In this document: one piece after another, positions 7,244-16,236 of the stretch
How positions within the stretch are numbered: the first letter of the stretch is position 1
Layout of the letters: every line of letters starts with the position of its first letter
Program-made: the position numbers and the translations under genes
NCBI RefSeq assembly: GCF_042650125.1
Contig: NZ_JBHSAP010000009.1
Span: 558,001 to 622,000 of the forward strand
Reading direction: 5' to 3'
DNA length: 64,000 nt
Origin: Salinithrix halophila
GTDB lineage: Bacteria > Bacillota > Bacilli > Thermoactinomycetales > DSM-45169
Notes under the pieces: model-generated
The model's input: only the letters and a program-made list of their open reading frames with translations
Databases searched by the model: none
What the model was told of the DNA's origin: nothing

Positions 7244-8614
7244 ATGATGATGGATTGGATTAATAAAGTGAACGCGTTCGTCTGGGGTTGGCCCACGCTG
7301 ATCCTGCTCATCGGGACGGGGATCTACCTGACAGTCCGCCTTCGCTTCCTTCAGTTGTATACCCTGCCCTACGCGCTGAAACTGGCCTTTTCACCCACCC
7401 GTCAGGACAAACGCTCTACCGGGGACATCTCTCACTTTCAGTCCCTGATGACGGCCTTAGCAGCCACCATCGGAACCGGGAACATCGTCGGGGTAGCTAC
7501 AGCTGTCACCACCGGCGGACCGGGCGCTGTCTTCTGGATGTGGATCACGGCTTTGTTCGGAATGGCGACCAAATACGCTGAAGCCATTCTGGCGGTCAAG
7601 TATCGCGTCGCCAACAATAAGGGCGAAATGTCCGGCGGTCCGATGTACTACATCGAACGAGGGCTGGGATGGAAGTGGCTGGCTGTATTGTTTGCCCTCT
7701 TCGGTTCCATCGCCGCTTTCGGAATCGGTAACATGGTTCAGTCCCACTCTGTCTCCAGCTCTCTGCTGGAACTATCCGGCGGAGCGGTACCCGGCTGGGC
7801 CACCGGACTGGTGCTCACCCTTCTGACGGGGATCGTCATCTTGGGCGGAATTCGGTCAATTGGGAAAATCTCCTCTTATCTGGTCCCGTTCATGGCTATC
7901 TTCTATATTCTGGGCGGAATAGCGGTAATCCTCCTTCATATCGACAAAATTCCCGCCGCCTTTGCAACGATTTTCTCCGATGCTTTTACCGGTCACGCCC
8001 TGGCTGGTGGAGCGCTTGGGGCTGTGATCAAAGCAGGGGTTTCTCGAGGCCTTTTCTCCAACGAAGCCGGCCTCGGGTCAGCACCGATTGCCGCCGCTGC
8101 AGCCAAAACCGACCTTCCCGGACGCCAGGCCCTGGTTTCCATGACCGGTACTTTCCTGGATACGATTGTGGTTTGTACCATCACTGGGCTGAGTATTGTT
8201 TTGACCGGGGCTTATAAGGAAGGGCTGGAAGGCGCCCCTCTCACAATGGCCGCTTTCAATTCCGCCTTGCCTACGATTGGAGGATGGATCGTCTCATTGG
8301 GCTTGATCTTATTTGCCTATTCCACCATCCTTGGTTGGTCTTATTATGGAGAGAAATGCTTTACCTACCTCTTCAGTGACAAGACCAAAATTCTCTATCG
8401 GCTTATCTTCGTTCTTGCTGTTTTTGTCGGTTCTCTGCAAGAGATCCAAGTGGTTTGGGGGATATCAGACACGATGAATGCTCTGATGGCCCTGCCTAAC
8501 CTAGTCGGGCTGATCCTTTTATCCGGAGTGGTCGTATCCGAGACCGATGCTTTCCGAGATCAGATACGATGGGAAAAAATGGGCATTAAAAAACAACAAC
8601 AGCAAAGCGGCTGA
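7244..8614 (+). CDS. alsT: sodium:alanine symporter (AGCS/AlsT family)
   Basis: About 456 residues with ten or more hydrophobic helices. The AGCS signature is present: FQSLMTALAATIGTGNIVGV in the N-terminal third and SNEAGLGSAPIAAAAAKTD later. The protein should import alanine, glycine or glutamine with Na+ or H+. The start region GTG-N6-ATG-ATG-ATG is ambiguous; the ATG preceded by AAGGTGA is preferred. A TATAAT lies about 20 bases upstream, and a strong terminator follows the stop. Single-gene unit divergent from abrB. Confidence 0.9.
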   Translation: MMMDWINKVNAFVWGWPTLILLIGTGIYLTVRLRFLQLYTLPYALKLAFSPTRQDKRSTGDISHFQSLMTALAATIGTGNIVGVATAVTTGGPGAVFWMWITALFGMATKYAEAILAVKYRVANNKGEMSGGPMYYIERGLGWKWLAVLFALFGSIAAFGIGNMVQSHSVSSSLLELSGGAVPGWATGLVLTLLTGIVILGGIRSIGKISSYLVPFMAIFYILGGIAVILLHIDKIPAAFATIFSDAFTGHALAGGALGAVIKAGVSRGLFSNEAGLGSAPIAAAAAKTDLPGRQALVSMTGTFLDTIVVCTITGLSIVLTGAYKEGLEGAPLTMAAFNSALPTIGGWIVSLGLILFAYSTILGWSYYGEKCFTYLFSDKTKILYRLIFVLAVFVGSLQEIQVVWGISDTMNALMALPNLVGLILLSGVVVSETDAFRDQIRWEKMGIKKQQQQSG

Positions 8615-8622
8615 TAAAAGGC

Positions 8623-8652
8623 AAAAACCCCGCAATGGCGGGGCTTCTTTTT
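8623..8652. terminator. bidirectional terminator
   Basis: CCCCGC-AATG-GCGGGG stem with A5 before and CTTCT5 after; it also ends the minus-strand gene that follows. Confidence 0.85.
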
Positions 8653-8662
8653 ATGGGGGCTC

Positions 8663-8956
8663 CTACCTGGATTCATCTCGGCTCTTCTCAATCCATCCCA
8701 TGAAGACCCGAATTCCTCCTAGAAAGGCTGAGAAGAGGAACCCTAAAAACGCAAACCAGGCAGTGAAACCGATGACACTCATCCAGTAGAGCCTGGGGGA
8801 GACAGGAAGCAGTTCCTCAGTATGATCCGCTCCTCCCTGCCACTGAATCGACGAAGGGGTAATCGCAAGACTGATTACTAGGGCCAACACCACGCTTACC
8901 AACGTTCCCGCCCTAATAAATTTCCAAAAGATCCAATACAGGGACCGCCTGCTCAT
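8663..8956 (-). CDS. small two-helix membrane protein, unknown
   Basis: 97 residues from the ATG after GGGAGGGTAGG (an ATG 39 bases earlier is possible). Two hydrophobic helices (about residues 15-33 and 58-80) flank a polar loop with SSIQWQGGADHTEELLPV. No family is recognised. It is monocistronic or follows the aminopeptidase gene. Confidence 0.6.
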   Translation of the reverse strand: MSRRSLYWIFWKFIRAGTLVSVVLALVISLAITPSSIQWQGGADHTEELLPVSPRLYWMSVIGFTAWFAFLGFLFSAFLGGIRVFMGWIEKSRDESR

Positions 8957-9051
8957 CCTACCCTCCCCCCCTTCCTCAGAAACCTCTTGTACCATCCTAT
9001 TTTCCTTTTCAGGAAATGATGATGGCTTCTAGAAAAGGGTCTACAGGATTC

Positions 9052-10167
9052 TTACCCCCGTAGATTCTCCGGATTGAGAGGAACCAGCTCCTCCGTAACG
9101 AAGAGACCGTCCTTGCGGATCAGCTCACCATCAAAGTACATTTCGCCCCCGCCGTAATCCGGACGCTGAATGTTGACGATATCCCAATGGATAGCGGATC
9201 GGTTACCGTTGTCGCTCTCCTCATAAGCGCGACCCGGAGTAAAGTGGAAGCTCCCATTGATTTTCTCGTCGAAGAGGGTGTCTTTCATTGGATGGTGAAT
9301 ATCCGGGTTAACCCCGATCGCGAACTCCCCGATGTAACGAGCCCCTTCATCCGTATCCAGAATTTCGTTCAGCCGCTCCGTACTGTTGGCGGTGGCGTGA
9401 ACGATTTTGCCATTTTCAAACTCGAAGCGGATGTTTTCAAAGGTACTGCCCTGATAGACACTGGTTGTATTGTAAGTTAGGACCCCGTTGACGGAGTTTT
9501 TGACCGGAGCGGTGAAAACCTCCCCGTCCGGGATATTGCTGATGCCTGCGCAAGGGATAGCCGGCATCCCTTTGATGGAAAAGGTTAGATCGGTACCTGG
9601 CCCTTTGATATGCACCTGATCGGTCTGTTCCATCCGATCTACCAGGAGTTTCATCGCCTTATCCATCCGCTGATAGTCGATCGTACAGACATCGAAATAA
9701 AAATCCTCGAAAGCTTCCGTACTCATATTGGCCAATTGTGCCATAGAGGAGTTGGGGTATCTCATCACGACCCAGCGGGTGTGGTTGACGCGATGACCAT
9801 GAACGAGATTTCCATAGTTATCCGAGTAGAGCTTCATCTTGTCCGCCGGCACATCGGCCAGTTCACTAACATTTTCACTCCCACGGATCGCGATATAACA
9901 ATCCATCTCTTTCATCCGCTCAAACTCGTAGCGGGCGATCCGATCCATATGTTCTTCGGTCATATCCAGCAATTGGGCCCTCAGGAGAGCATGATTGTTC
10001 AACTGGATATGAGGGTAGCCCCCCGCCCGGTAAATCTCGGGGATCAGCGCTCGAGCTAGATCATGAGTTTCCCCGAAGATGTCGACCAAGACGTTGTCGT
10101 CTTTTTTCACGGAGAGGGAGTGATGGACCAATAACTGAGCCAGCTGAATAATCCGTTGATCACGCAT
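9052..10167 (-). CDS. ampS: M29 family metallo-aminopeptidase (AmpS/PepS)
   Basis: 371 residues from the ATG six bases after GGAGCG; the upstream extension of the frame is rejected. The fold is recognised from RIIQLAQLLVHHSLSVKKDD at the N-terminus and from the metal-binding C-terminal half (IRFENGKIVHATA-like segment, IGEFAIGVNPDIHHPMKDTL, DEKINGSFHFTPGRAYEESD, SAIHWDIV). Enzymes of this family remove N-terminal residues using two divalent metal ions and are often thermostable. Cytosolic, no signal peptide. Confidence 0.88.
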   Translation of the reverse strand: MRDQRIIQLAQLLVHHSLSVKKDDNVLVDIFGETHDLARALIPEIYRAGGYPHIQLNNHALLRAQLLDMTEEHMDRIARYEFERMKEMDCYIAIRGSENVSELADVPADKMKLYSDNYGNLVHGHRVNHTRWVVMRYPNSSMAQLANMSTEAFEDFYFDVCTIDYQRMDKAMKLLVDRMEQTDQVHIKGPGTDLTFSIKGMPAIPCAGISNIPDGEVFTAPVKNSVNGVLTYNTTSVYQGSTFENIRFEFENGKIVHATANSTERLNEILDTDEGARYIGEFAIGVNPDIHHPMKDTLFDEKINGSFHFTPGRAYEESDNGNRSAIHWDIVNIQRPDYGGGEMYFDGELIRKDGLFVTEELVPLNPENLRG

Positions 10168-10352
10168 GTTGTCCGCTCCTTTTTGTATGTATTCGACCGA
10201 GCGATAAAGCCCGACCGTTCTTCTTTCCATTCTATCACGAGGGCTGGGCCCTGGTCAGGAAGGAGATGGAATCGATTGTATATCTGGTAATTTCCCGATA
10301 AAATAAGAACAGCTTGCTGATTCCCGTAAAAGTGATGATGGAGGATGTCCAT

Positions 10353-10853
10353 ATGTTACCATTCAAACAGGTGGAAGGAAACAAAGAAGCCCAGTATTCC
10401 CTGCTGTTGAACCAGGCAAAGAGCCTTTTTGTACAAGAGCGGGACTGGCTGGCCAACCTAGCCAATGGCGCCTCCCTACTCTACCATTCACTGGACCAGA
10501 TCAACTGGGCCGGCTTTTATCTGATGCGCGATGGGGAATTGGTTCTGGGCCCCTTTATGGGTATGCCGGCCTGCATCCGCATTCCTATCGGTAAAGGAGT
10601 CTGCGGTACGGCTGTCAAGGAAGACTCGACGCAGGTGGTAACCGACGTACTTCAATTTCCCGGACACATCGCCTGTGACGCTACCACCCGGTCGGAAATC
10701 GTCATCCCAATACGGATGGACGGGGAAATTGTGGGCGTACTTGATATGGACAGCCCTGTCACAGAACGTTTCGATGCAACGGATAAAAAGCATCTGGAAA
10801 CCTTCGTCCAAATCTTCCTCGACAACACGGATTGGCCTTCCCTGAGCCGTTAA
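10353..10853 (+). CDS. ytsP: free methionine-(R)-sulfoxide reductase (GAF domain)
   Basis: 166 residues consisting of one GAF domain. The three cysteines typical of fRMsr are at 74 (MPACIRIP), 84 (GKGVCGTA) and 108 (FPGHIACDA), together with the family motif INWAGFY. The enzyme reduces free L-methionine-R-sulfoxide with thioredoxin and so repairs oxidised methionine. GGAGG lies seven bases before the ATG. In B. subtilis ytsP maps close to rpsD; here it is 18 kb away. Confidence 0.92.
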   Translation: MLPFKQVEGNKEAQYSLLLNQAKSLFVQERDWLANLANGASLLYHSLDQINWAGFYLMRDGELVLGPFMGMPACIRIPIGKGVCGTAVKEDSTQVVTDVLQFPGHIACDATTRSEIVIPIRMDGEIVGVLDMDSPVTERFDATDKKHLETFVQIFLDNTDWPSLSR

Positions 10854-10878
10854 AAAAACCCCCGTTGGCGGGGGTTTT
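10852..10878. terminator. bidirectional terminator
   Basis: AAAACCCCCG-TTGG-CGGGGGTTTT, a perfect ten-base stem shared by the convergent ytsP and Nudix genes. Confidence 0.9.
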
Positions 10879-10886
10879 ACTGTTCT

Positions 10887-11300
10887 TTATTCCATATAGA
10901 TCCGGTAGGCACGGCGAATTTCCTCTTTCATCCACTCCGGGTAGGGGGCATCCGCCAGTTCACCCACAGGGGTCCAACGGTAAATCTCGTGCTCGGCGCT
11001 GAGACGCAGCTGGCCCTGGGGCTGATGGCAGGCGAATTTAATGATAATCAGGTGCTTTTCCTCCTGAAGGTCATCATAGATATAGGCTGGCCCCACCACT
11101 CTAATCGACAAACCCGTCTCTTCCTTCACTTCCCGATAGAGAGCCTCCATCAGCGGTTCCGAAGGTTCCAGTCCGCCTCCGGGAAAATCCCAACCGTGGT
11201 TATCCCGCGCGCTCCGCTCACCCGGCGATTTCCGAAGGACGAGTACCCGGTCCCGGTCAAAGATAATCGCTTTGGCCGCAATCTTGTAAGGTTTTTTCAT
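10887..11300 (-). CDS. Nudix hydrolase
   Basis: 137 residues. The Nudix box reads GGGLEPSEPLMEALYREVKE followed by ETG, with all catalytic glutamates in place. The substrate (nucleotide or sugar nucleotide with a diphosphate) cannot be inferred. It follows a hotdog thioesterase gene by 36 bases and ends at a shared terminator, so the two are probably co-transcribed. Confidence 0.87.
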   Translation of the reverse strand: MKKPYKIAAKAIIFDRDRVLVLRKSPGERSARDNHGWDFPGGGLEPSEPLMEALYREVKEETGLSIRVVGPAYIYDDLQEEKHLIIIKFACHQPQGQLRLSAEHEIYRWTPVGELADAPYPEWMKEEIRRAYRIYME

Positions 11301-11336
11301 TTCTGATCCTCTCCACTTCCGTTGGTGCGAGGACAG

Positions 11337-11813
11337 TCAGCTCTGGCGGAAAAACGTACTGGATGCCCGTGCGATGAGTTTTCCCTGCTCATCCTTGACT
11401 TTGGTCTCCATGACGATGATCGTCCGCCCTTTTTTGATGACCTCCGTATGGGCGGTAAGCCAACCTTCCGACGCCGGCTTCAGAAAACTGACATTCAGGT
11501 CGAGGGTGACCGAACGACGATCCTCTCCTACCTCCTGAAAGACGGTGGATCCCATCGCTGTATCGATGAAGGTGGCCGTTACACCGCCATGCAGGATCTG
11601 GTAGCGATTTTTCAGCTCATCCGTCACAAGCATCCGGTGCACGTATACACCCGTTTCGGCATCAAACCCCAGAGACTGAAAGTTCATCATCTCTTCGATA
11701 TAAGCCAGAGGGCTGACCCGCGTCCGCTTCAACGCCTGCACCTGTTTATGGATCGTCTCCACTTCGTTTGGGTTCAAATCTTGCAGTTCTTTCCACAAAC
11801 CGTCCAACGTCAT
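11337..11813 (-). CDS. hotdog-fold thioesterase (PaaI family), second copy
   Basis: 158 residues from the ATG preceded by AGAGGAATGGAG; an ATG nine bases earlier is possible. The core is NRYQILHGGVTATFIDTAMG with HGG, like the hotdog protein at about 5 kb. The helical N-terminus (LWKELQDLNPNEVETIHKQV) is unusually long. It probably hydrolyses an acyl-CoA. First gene of a unit with a Nudix hydrolase. Confidence 0.82.
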   Translation of the reverse strand: MTLDGLWKELQDLNPNEVETIHKQVQALKRTRVSPLAYIEEMMNFQSLGFDAETGVYVHRMLVTDELKNRYQILHGGVTATFIDTAMGSTVFQEVGEDRRSVTLDLNVSFLKPASEGWLTAHTEVIKKGRTIIVMETKVKDEQGKLIARASSTFFRQS

Positions 11814-11960
11814 GATCTCCATTCCTCTTTCCAACATCTTGTTTTTCAGTAATTGCCGATCCACGTACCGGCAGAGCAAGGGTAAAGCTTTCTTTCATAA
11901 CATAACACAAACCCCTCTCCCAGGAAACAACCGCCCCATGGATGACCCTTGCCCATATAC

Positions 11961-11999
11961 CGTGAAAGGACTCCTGCCTTTTGTAGGAGTCCTTTCACG
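11961..11999 (-). terminator. strong hairpin after yrrT
   Basis: CGTGAAAGGACTCCT and its exact complement form a 15-base stem with a nine-base loop. A classic T-run is missing on the minus strand because the stem itself ends in CACG; the inner part (AAAGGACTCCT) with TTT could act. It may stop transcription or protect the 3' end. Confidence 0.6.
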
Positions 12000-12007
12000 A
12001 GATTTAC

Positions 12008-12664
12008 TTAGCGGTCGACATCCTCTCCCTTCATTAACCATACATACCGGTTCAGTTGTTCAAATTCCACGGCCATCCCCGCGCACCGGAACAGTTCACC
12101 GACTTCCGACAGCAGGGGAAAGAACTCTTCATCCAAGTCTCTTACCACTTTATCAAAGCCTTGTTCAAAGGCTTCCAACCGGATCTTCCGCTTTGATGTT
12201 GTATCCAAGAAAGCCGTATCCGTGATCACGATCCTCCCTCCAGGGCGAAGAAGATGGCGGATTCCTGTCAGTGCTTCTCCTTTCTCCTTCTCCGTCAAGT
12301 GATGAAACGCATAAGTGCTGATCATTCCATCATAGGTCTCCTCCGCCGGAAGCTGAAGAAAATGCCCGTCTCTCAGATCCAGATCAGGGAGTTTCCCCCT
12401 CGCAATCCGGCGCATTTCACCGGACGGCTCCACCCCAGTCACACGATAGCCGGTTTCCCTTAACAATTGGGTGAGATTGGCGGTTCCCACCCCGATCTCC
12501 AATACCCGGCTCCCCGGTGGCAACCCTAGGGCTAAAACCGACCGCGTCAGAATCTCTCTGTATCCGGCGAAGACCTCCCGGTATTGGGGATCTCTCCCTG
12601 CGACCACGCTGTCATAACTGTCCGCCCACTCGTCAAACCTTGGATTAAAGCGCGCCTCGTTCAT
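12008..12664 (-). CDS. yrrT: SAM-dependent methyltransferase YrrT
   Basis: 218 residues. Class I methyltransferase motifs: motif I VLEIGVGTANLT, the acidic GVEPSGEM, and STYAFHHLT. The N-terminal FDEWADSYDSVVAGRDPQY and the C-terminal end strongly resemble B. subtilis YrrT, which heads the yrrT-mtnN-mccAB methionine-to-cysteine operon. Here mtnN is elsewhere (with ccpA) and mccAB is not in the window. The methyl acceptor is not known. Confidence 0.88.
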   Translation of the reverse strand: MNEARFNPRFDEWADSYDSVVAGRDPQYREVFAGYREILTRSVLALGLPPGSRVLEIGVGTANLTQLLRETGYRVTGVEPSGEMRRIARGKLPDLDLRDGHFLQLPAEETYDGMISTYAFHHLTEKEKGEALTGIRHLLRPGGRIVITDTAFLDTTSKRKIRLEAFEQGFDKVVRDLDEEFFPLLSEVGELFRCAGMAVEFEQLNRYVWLMKGEDVDR

Positions 12665-12945
12665 TTCTTGTTCCTCTATCTCCTTAAAATCAGATATGTT
12701 CTATCTGTATTGGTATGGAACAGGAAAAGTTCCCTTGATGGCATAGAAAAGGGGAGATGAATGGGTTCGCACCGAAAAATCTGGGAACTCTACACTTGGA
12801 GGAAAACCCGTCCGGCAGGTAAAAGTACGAGCCTTTTCTGTTACGTAGGTGCGTCGTATCCGGTTCCTTGTCATTTTTTTTAGGGAAAAGGGACCCTATC
12901 CACATGTTGAATATCAACTATTACCCGGAGAAAGGAAGGGCGTTC

Positions 12946-13848
12946 ATGAAACGGGTCGAATTAATTATGAACCCGGCTGCCGGAAAAGGGCAGCTGTTAG
13001 ATCTTCTTGACACCATCACCGAACGATTGCAGGAACATATCGAAGACGTGCGCGTATACCAGACCACAAAACCGGGAGATGGAGCCGCACGTGTGAAAGA
13101 GATCGGCACCGACACCGACTTGATCATCGCTGCCGGCGGAGACGGAACCGTTCACGAGCTAGTCAACGCTGTCTCCGCCCTGGAAAAACGGCCCGTATTC
13201 GCCATCCTGCCAGGTGGCACCTGCAATGATTTTTCACGGGCTTTGGGCCTTTCCCAAGAGCCGTTGGACGCCCTTGATCAGATTCTTGCCATGCGTACCA
13301 AGGTTGTGGATGTGGGTTGCAGCAGTCAGGGACGTTATTTCCTCAACTTTTGGGGGATCGGTCTCATCACGCAGGTATCCCTGGATATCACGAGCCAGGA
13401 CAAGCAGCGATTAGGTAGGCTGGCCTATTATTTCAGCGCAATCCAAAATCTTTGGGAAGCTCGTCCCTTCCATTTGAAAGTGGAGACGGAAGAAGGACCC
13501 CTTTTCGACGGGAAAGCCGCTATGATGGTGGTAGGCAATGGTTCCTTCATCGGAGGGGTGCAGGGATTTTTCCCGCAAAGCCGGTTGGATGACGGACATT
13601 TCGACCTCCTGATCGTCAAGGAGGCCACCTTGGAAGGGGCCTGGTCCATGCTGGTCTCCAATATGACCAAGGAGTGGCCGGAGAGCGAAAACCTCCTCTA
13701 TTCCCACGCTGCATCGGTCTCCATTACCGCTTCCCCGCCACAGGAGATCGACTGTGACGGAGAGAAAGGTGAATTCACCCCGGTGGAACTGACCGCCCTG
13801 CGGAATCACCTGACGATGGTTGTCGGTCAAATGCCTCCAAATCCTTAA
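12946..13848 (+). CDS. YegS/BmrU-type lipid (diacylglycerol) kinase
   Basis: 300 residues from the ATG after AAGGAAGG. The DAGK catalytic domain shows IMNPAAGKG at the N-terminus and the nucleotide-binding AAGGDGTVHELVNAV, then LPGGTCNDFSRALG; the C-terminal beta-sandwich follows (DCDGEKGEF). The protein phosphorylates a lipid such as diacylglycerol at the membrane surface. It is closer to BmrU/YtlR-type proteins than to DgkB, but the lipid substrate is uncertain. Confidence 0.85.
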   Translation: MKRVELIMNPAAGKGQLLDLLDTITERLQEHIEDVRVYQTTKPGDGAARVKEIGTDTDLIIAAGGDGTVHELVNAVSALEKRPVFAILPGGTCNDFSRALGLSQEPLDALDQILAMRTKVVDVGCSSQGRYFLNFWGIGLITQVSLDITSQDKQRLGRLAYYFSAIQNLWEARPFHLKVETEEGPLFDGKAAMMVVGNGSFIGGVQGFFPQSRLDDGHFDLLIVKEATLEGAWSMLVSNMTKEWPESENLLYSHAASVSITASPPQEIDCDGEKGEFTPVELTALRNHLTMVVGQMPPNP

Positions 13849-13851
13849 GCT

Positions 13852-13896
13852 AAAAGGACCCTTTGCCACCAGATGGTCACAAAGGGTCTCTCTTTT
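13852..13896. terminator. terminator after lipid kinase gene
   Basis: GACCCTTTG and CAAAGGGTC pair, with an inner CCA/TGG extension, followed by TCTCTTTT. It overlaps the end of the convergent PAP2 gene. Confidence 0.8.
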
Positions 13897-14563
13897 ACAG
13901 GGCCCTTTTTTCCCGCTTTCTTTTATAATGGCGATACCCCTCGCTGACGGCGATGCTCTGAAAGACCATGATCGCCCCTGCCATATACCCGGCAGCCACA
14001 TCGGTCGGATAGTGGACGCCCAGATAGATTCGGCTCCAACCGATCAGCAGGATCAGCAACACCCAGCCTACGGAAAGCACTCCTTTGATCCGCGGAGCTA
14101 ACCGGCTCTTGACTGTCAGGTACCATAATAATCCGTAGAAAGCTATCGAGCCCATCGCATGGCCGCTGGGAAAACTGTAGCCATCGACTTGCACCATCGG
14201 ATTTTCTTCAGGACGCGCCCGGGCATAGGCGTTTTTCAGAACCATGTTCATAGCCGCAGTACCGGCCATCCCTACCATGACGACCATGGCGTAGCGGATT
14301 TTCCGCCTCTGAAGCAAAAACACAACCGTCACCACAGTACCGGCTGTCAACCACCAGACAGAACCCAACTCCGTCACCCCTTTCATCAACCCTGTCAAAG
14401 CCGGGGTATGCAAAGTTGCCGTCCATTGGATCAGGCTTTGGTCCACCACCCTGCTCTCCCGTTCGGTGACCTCCTCCGCAATTTCCAGAAACCCGTCTAC
14501 AAAGGTCAGGGTAAGACTGGTCATGAGCACCATACCGATCAGAAGTGGCCACCATTTTTTCAT
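13895..14563 (-). CDS. PAP2-family membrane phosphatase
   Basis: 222 residues, five to six membrane helices. The three phosphatase motifs are KNAYARARP, SFPSGHA and SRIYLGVHYPTD. Such enzymes remove phosphate from lipid phosphates outside the membrane, for example undecaprenyl pyrophosphate (BcrC/PgpB) or phosphatidic acid. Next to a lipid kinase gene of opposite strand, a role in phospholipid or carrier-lipid turnover is plausible. The second ATG of the frame is preferred because the first sits only one base from its best ribosome-site match. Confidence 0.87.
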   Translation of the reverse strand: MKKWWPLLIGMVLMTSLTLTFVDGFLEIAEEVTERESRVVDQSLIQWTATLHTPALTGLMKGVTELGSVWWLTAGTVVTVVFLLQRRKIRYAMVVMVGMAGTAAMNMVLKNAYARARPEENPMVQVDGYSFPSGHAMGSIAFYGLLWYLTVKSRLAPRIKGVLSVGWVLLILLIGWSRIYLGVHYPTDVAAGYMAGAIMVFQSIAVSEGYRHYKRKREKRAL

Positions 14564-14640
14564 TCTTCCAACCATCCTTTATTTCGAGCCTCCCTTTAGT
14601 CTTTTTTCCACTCTACCCTGAGAGAAGGAGTTGTAAGCAG

Positions 14641-15540
14641 GTGGACAATCTCACCCACGGTCTGCTGGGCTATGCCGTCTATGCTGCCCGGGACAATCGC
14701 CGTTGGACGAAAAAAGAGCGGTGGGGATATGCCACCGCAGCAATCGTCGGGGGAGAAATACCCGACATCGAAGGTTTTACCACCTTTATGGGCCAAGCCG
14801 TTTACCTTACCTGGCATCGAGGATTTACCCATTCTCTCCTCTTCGCTCCGGTTATGGCCCTTCTAGCTGTGGGTATCGTCTGGCTCTTCAATCGTTCGAT
14901 CCGTTTAAGGACAGCTTATCCCCTAGCTCTGTGCGGCGTTTTCCTCCACATCTTCACCGACTGGTTCAACACGTGGGGGACTGGCCTCTTGGAGCCCCTC
15001 CACAGCGACAGATATTCCCTCGGATTTCTTTTCATCGTAGACATCGTCATCCTTTCGGCCTTTTTGCTCTTTTTTCTATTGCGGAGAAAATACCCCGGAC
15101 CACGGGTCTTCCGGACCTTATGGGTCTTCCTCTTTCTTTATATGGCTTCTCAGGCAGGCCAGGCTTGGGTACTGCACCATCAGCTGATCGGTGATTATGA
15201 CAGGGTAACTGTTTCCGCTGACGCGATCCCCACTCGATTCCGCATGGTCGCCCACAAAGGGGATGAATTCCATTTTTACAAGGGGTCTGTCTTTACTCCC
15301 CTTAAAAAAACGGGAGAAGCAAAAAACCAGCACCATCCGGTGGTAAAGGAGGCCCTAAAAGATAAAGAGGCCCGAGCACTCGTCCGTTTCCTCCCTTCCT
15401 ATGGAACAGCGATCGAGGAAACAGCGGAAGCCTACCGGGTTACCATCTATGACCCCCGTTTTCGTAAAGTCCAGCCTTCACTCTTGTCTACCGTGGTGGA
15501 AGTCTCCAAGAAAAACGTGGGAAAAGGGGAAGAAAGATAA
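14641..15540 (+). CDS. YdjM/YfhP-type membrane-bound metal-dependent hydrolase
   Basis: 299 residues from a GTG preceded by AAGGAG. The family pattern is MDNLTHGLLGYAVYAA, then GGEIPDIEGF and WHRGFTHSLLFAP with His/Asp metal ligands, and four helices up to about residue 185. The soluble C-terminal half (about 115 residues) follows the last helix. Family members resemble LexA-controlled YdjM of E. coli and B. subtilis YfhP; the reaction is not established. The longer upstream reading frame has no ribosome site. Confidence 0.82.
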   Translation: MDNLTHGLLGYAVYAARDNRRWTKKERWGYATAAIVGGEIPDIEGFTTFMGQAVYLTWHRGFTHSLLFAPVMALLAVGIVWLFNRSIRLRTAYPLALCGVFLHIFTDWFNTWGTGLLEPLHSDRYSLGFLFIVDIVILSAFLLFFLLRRKYPGPRVFRTLWVFLFLYMASQAGQAWVLHHQLIGDYDRVTVSADAIPTRFRMVAHKGDEFHFYKGSVFTPLKKTGEAKNQHHPVVKEALKDKEARALVRFLPSYGTAIEETAEAYRVTIYDPRFRKVQPSLLSTVVEVSKKNVGKGEER

Positions 15541-15552
15541 TGCCCATCAAAA

Positions 15553-15588
15553 GAAAAAGTCCGGAGCCTCGATGGCTCCGGGCTTTTT
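15553..15588. terminator. bidirectional terminator
   Basis: GTCCGGAGCC-TCGAT-GGCTCCGGGC flanked by A5 and T5. Confidence 0.88.
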
Positions 15589-16222
15589 ACAGTGGTTCAG
15601 ACGGATGGGGTTCTGCCGGAGGGGCTTCCAAGTGAGCGGCACAATTGACTTGTTTTACATGCCAGCCGTGTTTTGGCTGGAAAACCAGATGAGAGACGGC
15701 GGTATTACGAATCCGGGTCCGACCCGGACCGTGGACACCCTCACTCACCTCCTCCAAGACGCCGTTGATGGCCCCCCCGTGGCTGACGACAACGATCCGT
15801 TCACCAGGATGTCTCACTATCAGCCTCTGTAACTTAGCGATCATCCGATCTTTAACCTCTTCCGTACTCTCTACTCCGTATTTGCCTCCCCGGTGCCAGA
15901 CTTCTTCCCATTCGCCGGGATGACGCTTTTTCACTTCAGCGATCAGAAGACCTTCCCAGTCACCCATGTATCGTTCACGAAACTCAACCATCCGGCCTAC
16001 GATAAGAGTTCGGTCTCCAGCAACATACTCCGCGGTTTGGACTGCCCGGGTCAGATCGCTGGAATAAACAGCTGAGATCTCCTGCTTTGAAAACCGTTGA
16101 CCCAGCCGGCGGGCCTGTTCTTCTCCTGCTGAGGAGAGCGGCATATCCTTGTGCCCTTGTACTCTCTTTTCCTTATTCCATGCGGTTTCTCCATGGCGAA
16201 TGAGATAGATGTGGGTTTCCAT
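15587..16222 (-). CDS. histidine phosphatase family protein (PhoE/GpmB/CobC type)
   Basis: 211 residues from the ATG eight bases after GAGGAG. Catalytic motif IYLIRHGETAWN with the phospho-accepting His, and the second His in VVVSHGGAINGV. The middle SAVYSSDLTRAVQTAE is standard. The family includes phosphoglycerate mutases and broad phosphatases; this size and sequence suit a phosphatase. The upstream ATG that overlaps the stop of the lipoprotein gene would place the ribosome site inside the coding region, so it is not preferred. The overlap suggests coupling. Confidence 0.85.
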   Translation of the reverse strand: METHIYLIRHGETAWNKEKRVQGHKDMPLSSAGEEQARRLGQRFSKQEISAVYSSDLTRAVQTAEYVAGDRTLIVGRMVEFRERYMGDWEGLLIAEVKKRHPGEWEEVWHRGGKYGVESTEEVKDRMIAKLQRLIVRHPGERIVVVSHGGAINGVLEEVSEGVHGPGRTRIRNTAVSHLVFQPKHGWHVKQVNCAAHLEAPPAEPHPSEPL

Positions 16223-16236
16223 CGGGTCGACTCCTC

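Noticed and set aside
11961..11999. Perfect 15-base palindrome considered as an attachment site or phage operator
   Set aside because: Position right behind yrrT and hairpin geometry fit a transcript end; no integrase or repeat partner is present.
12690..12917. 75-codon minus-strand frame upstream of yrrT
   Set aside because: No ribosome site and it overlaps the upstream region of the lipid kinase gene; composition is not protein-like.
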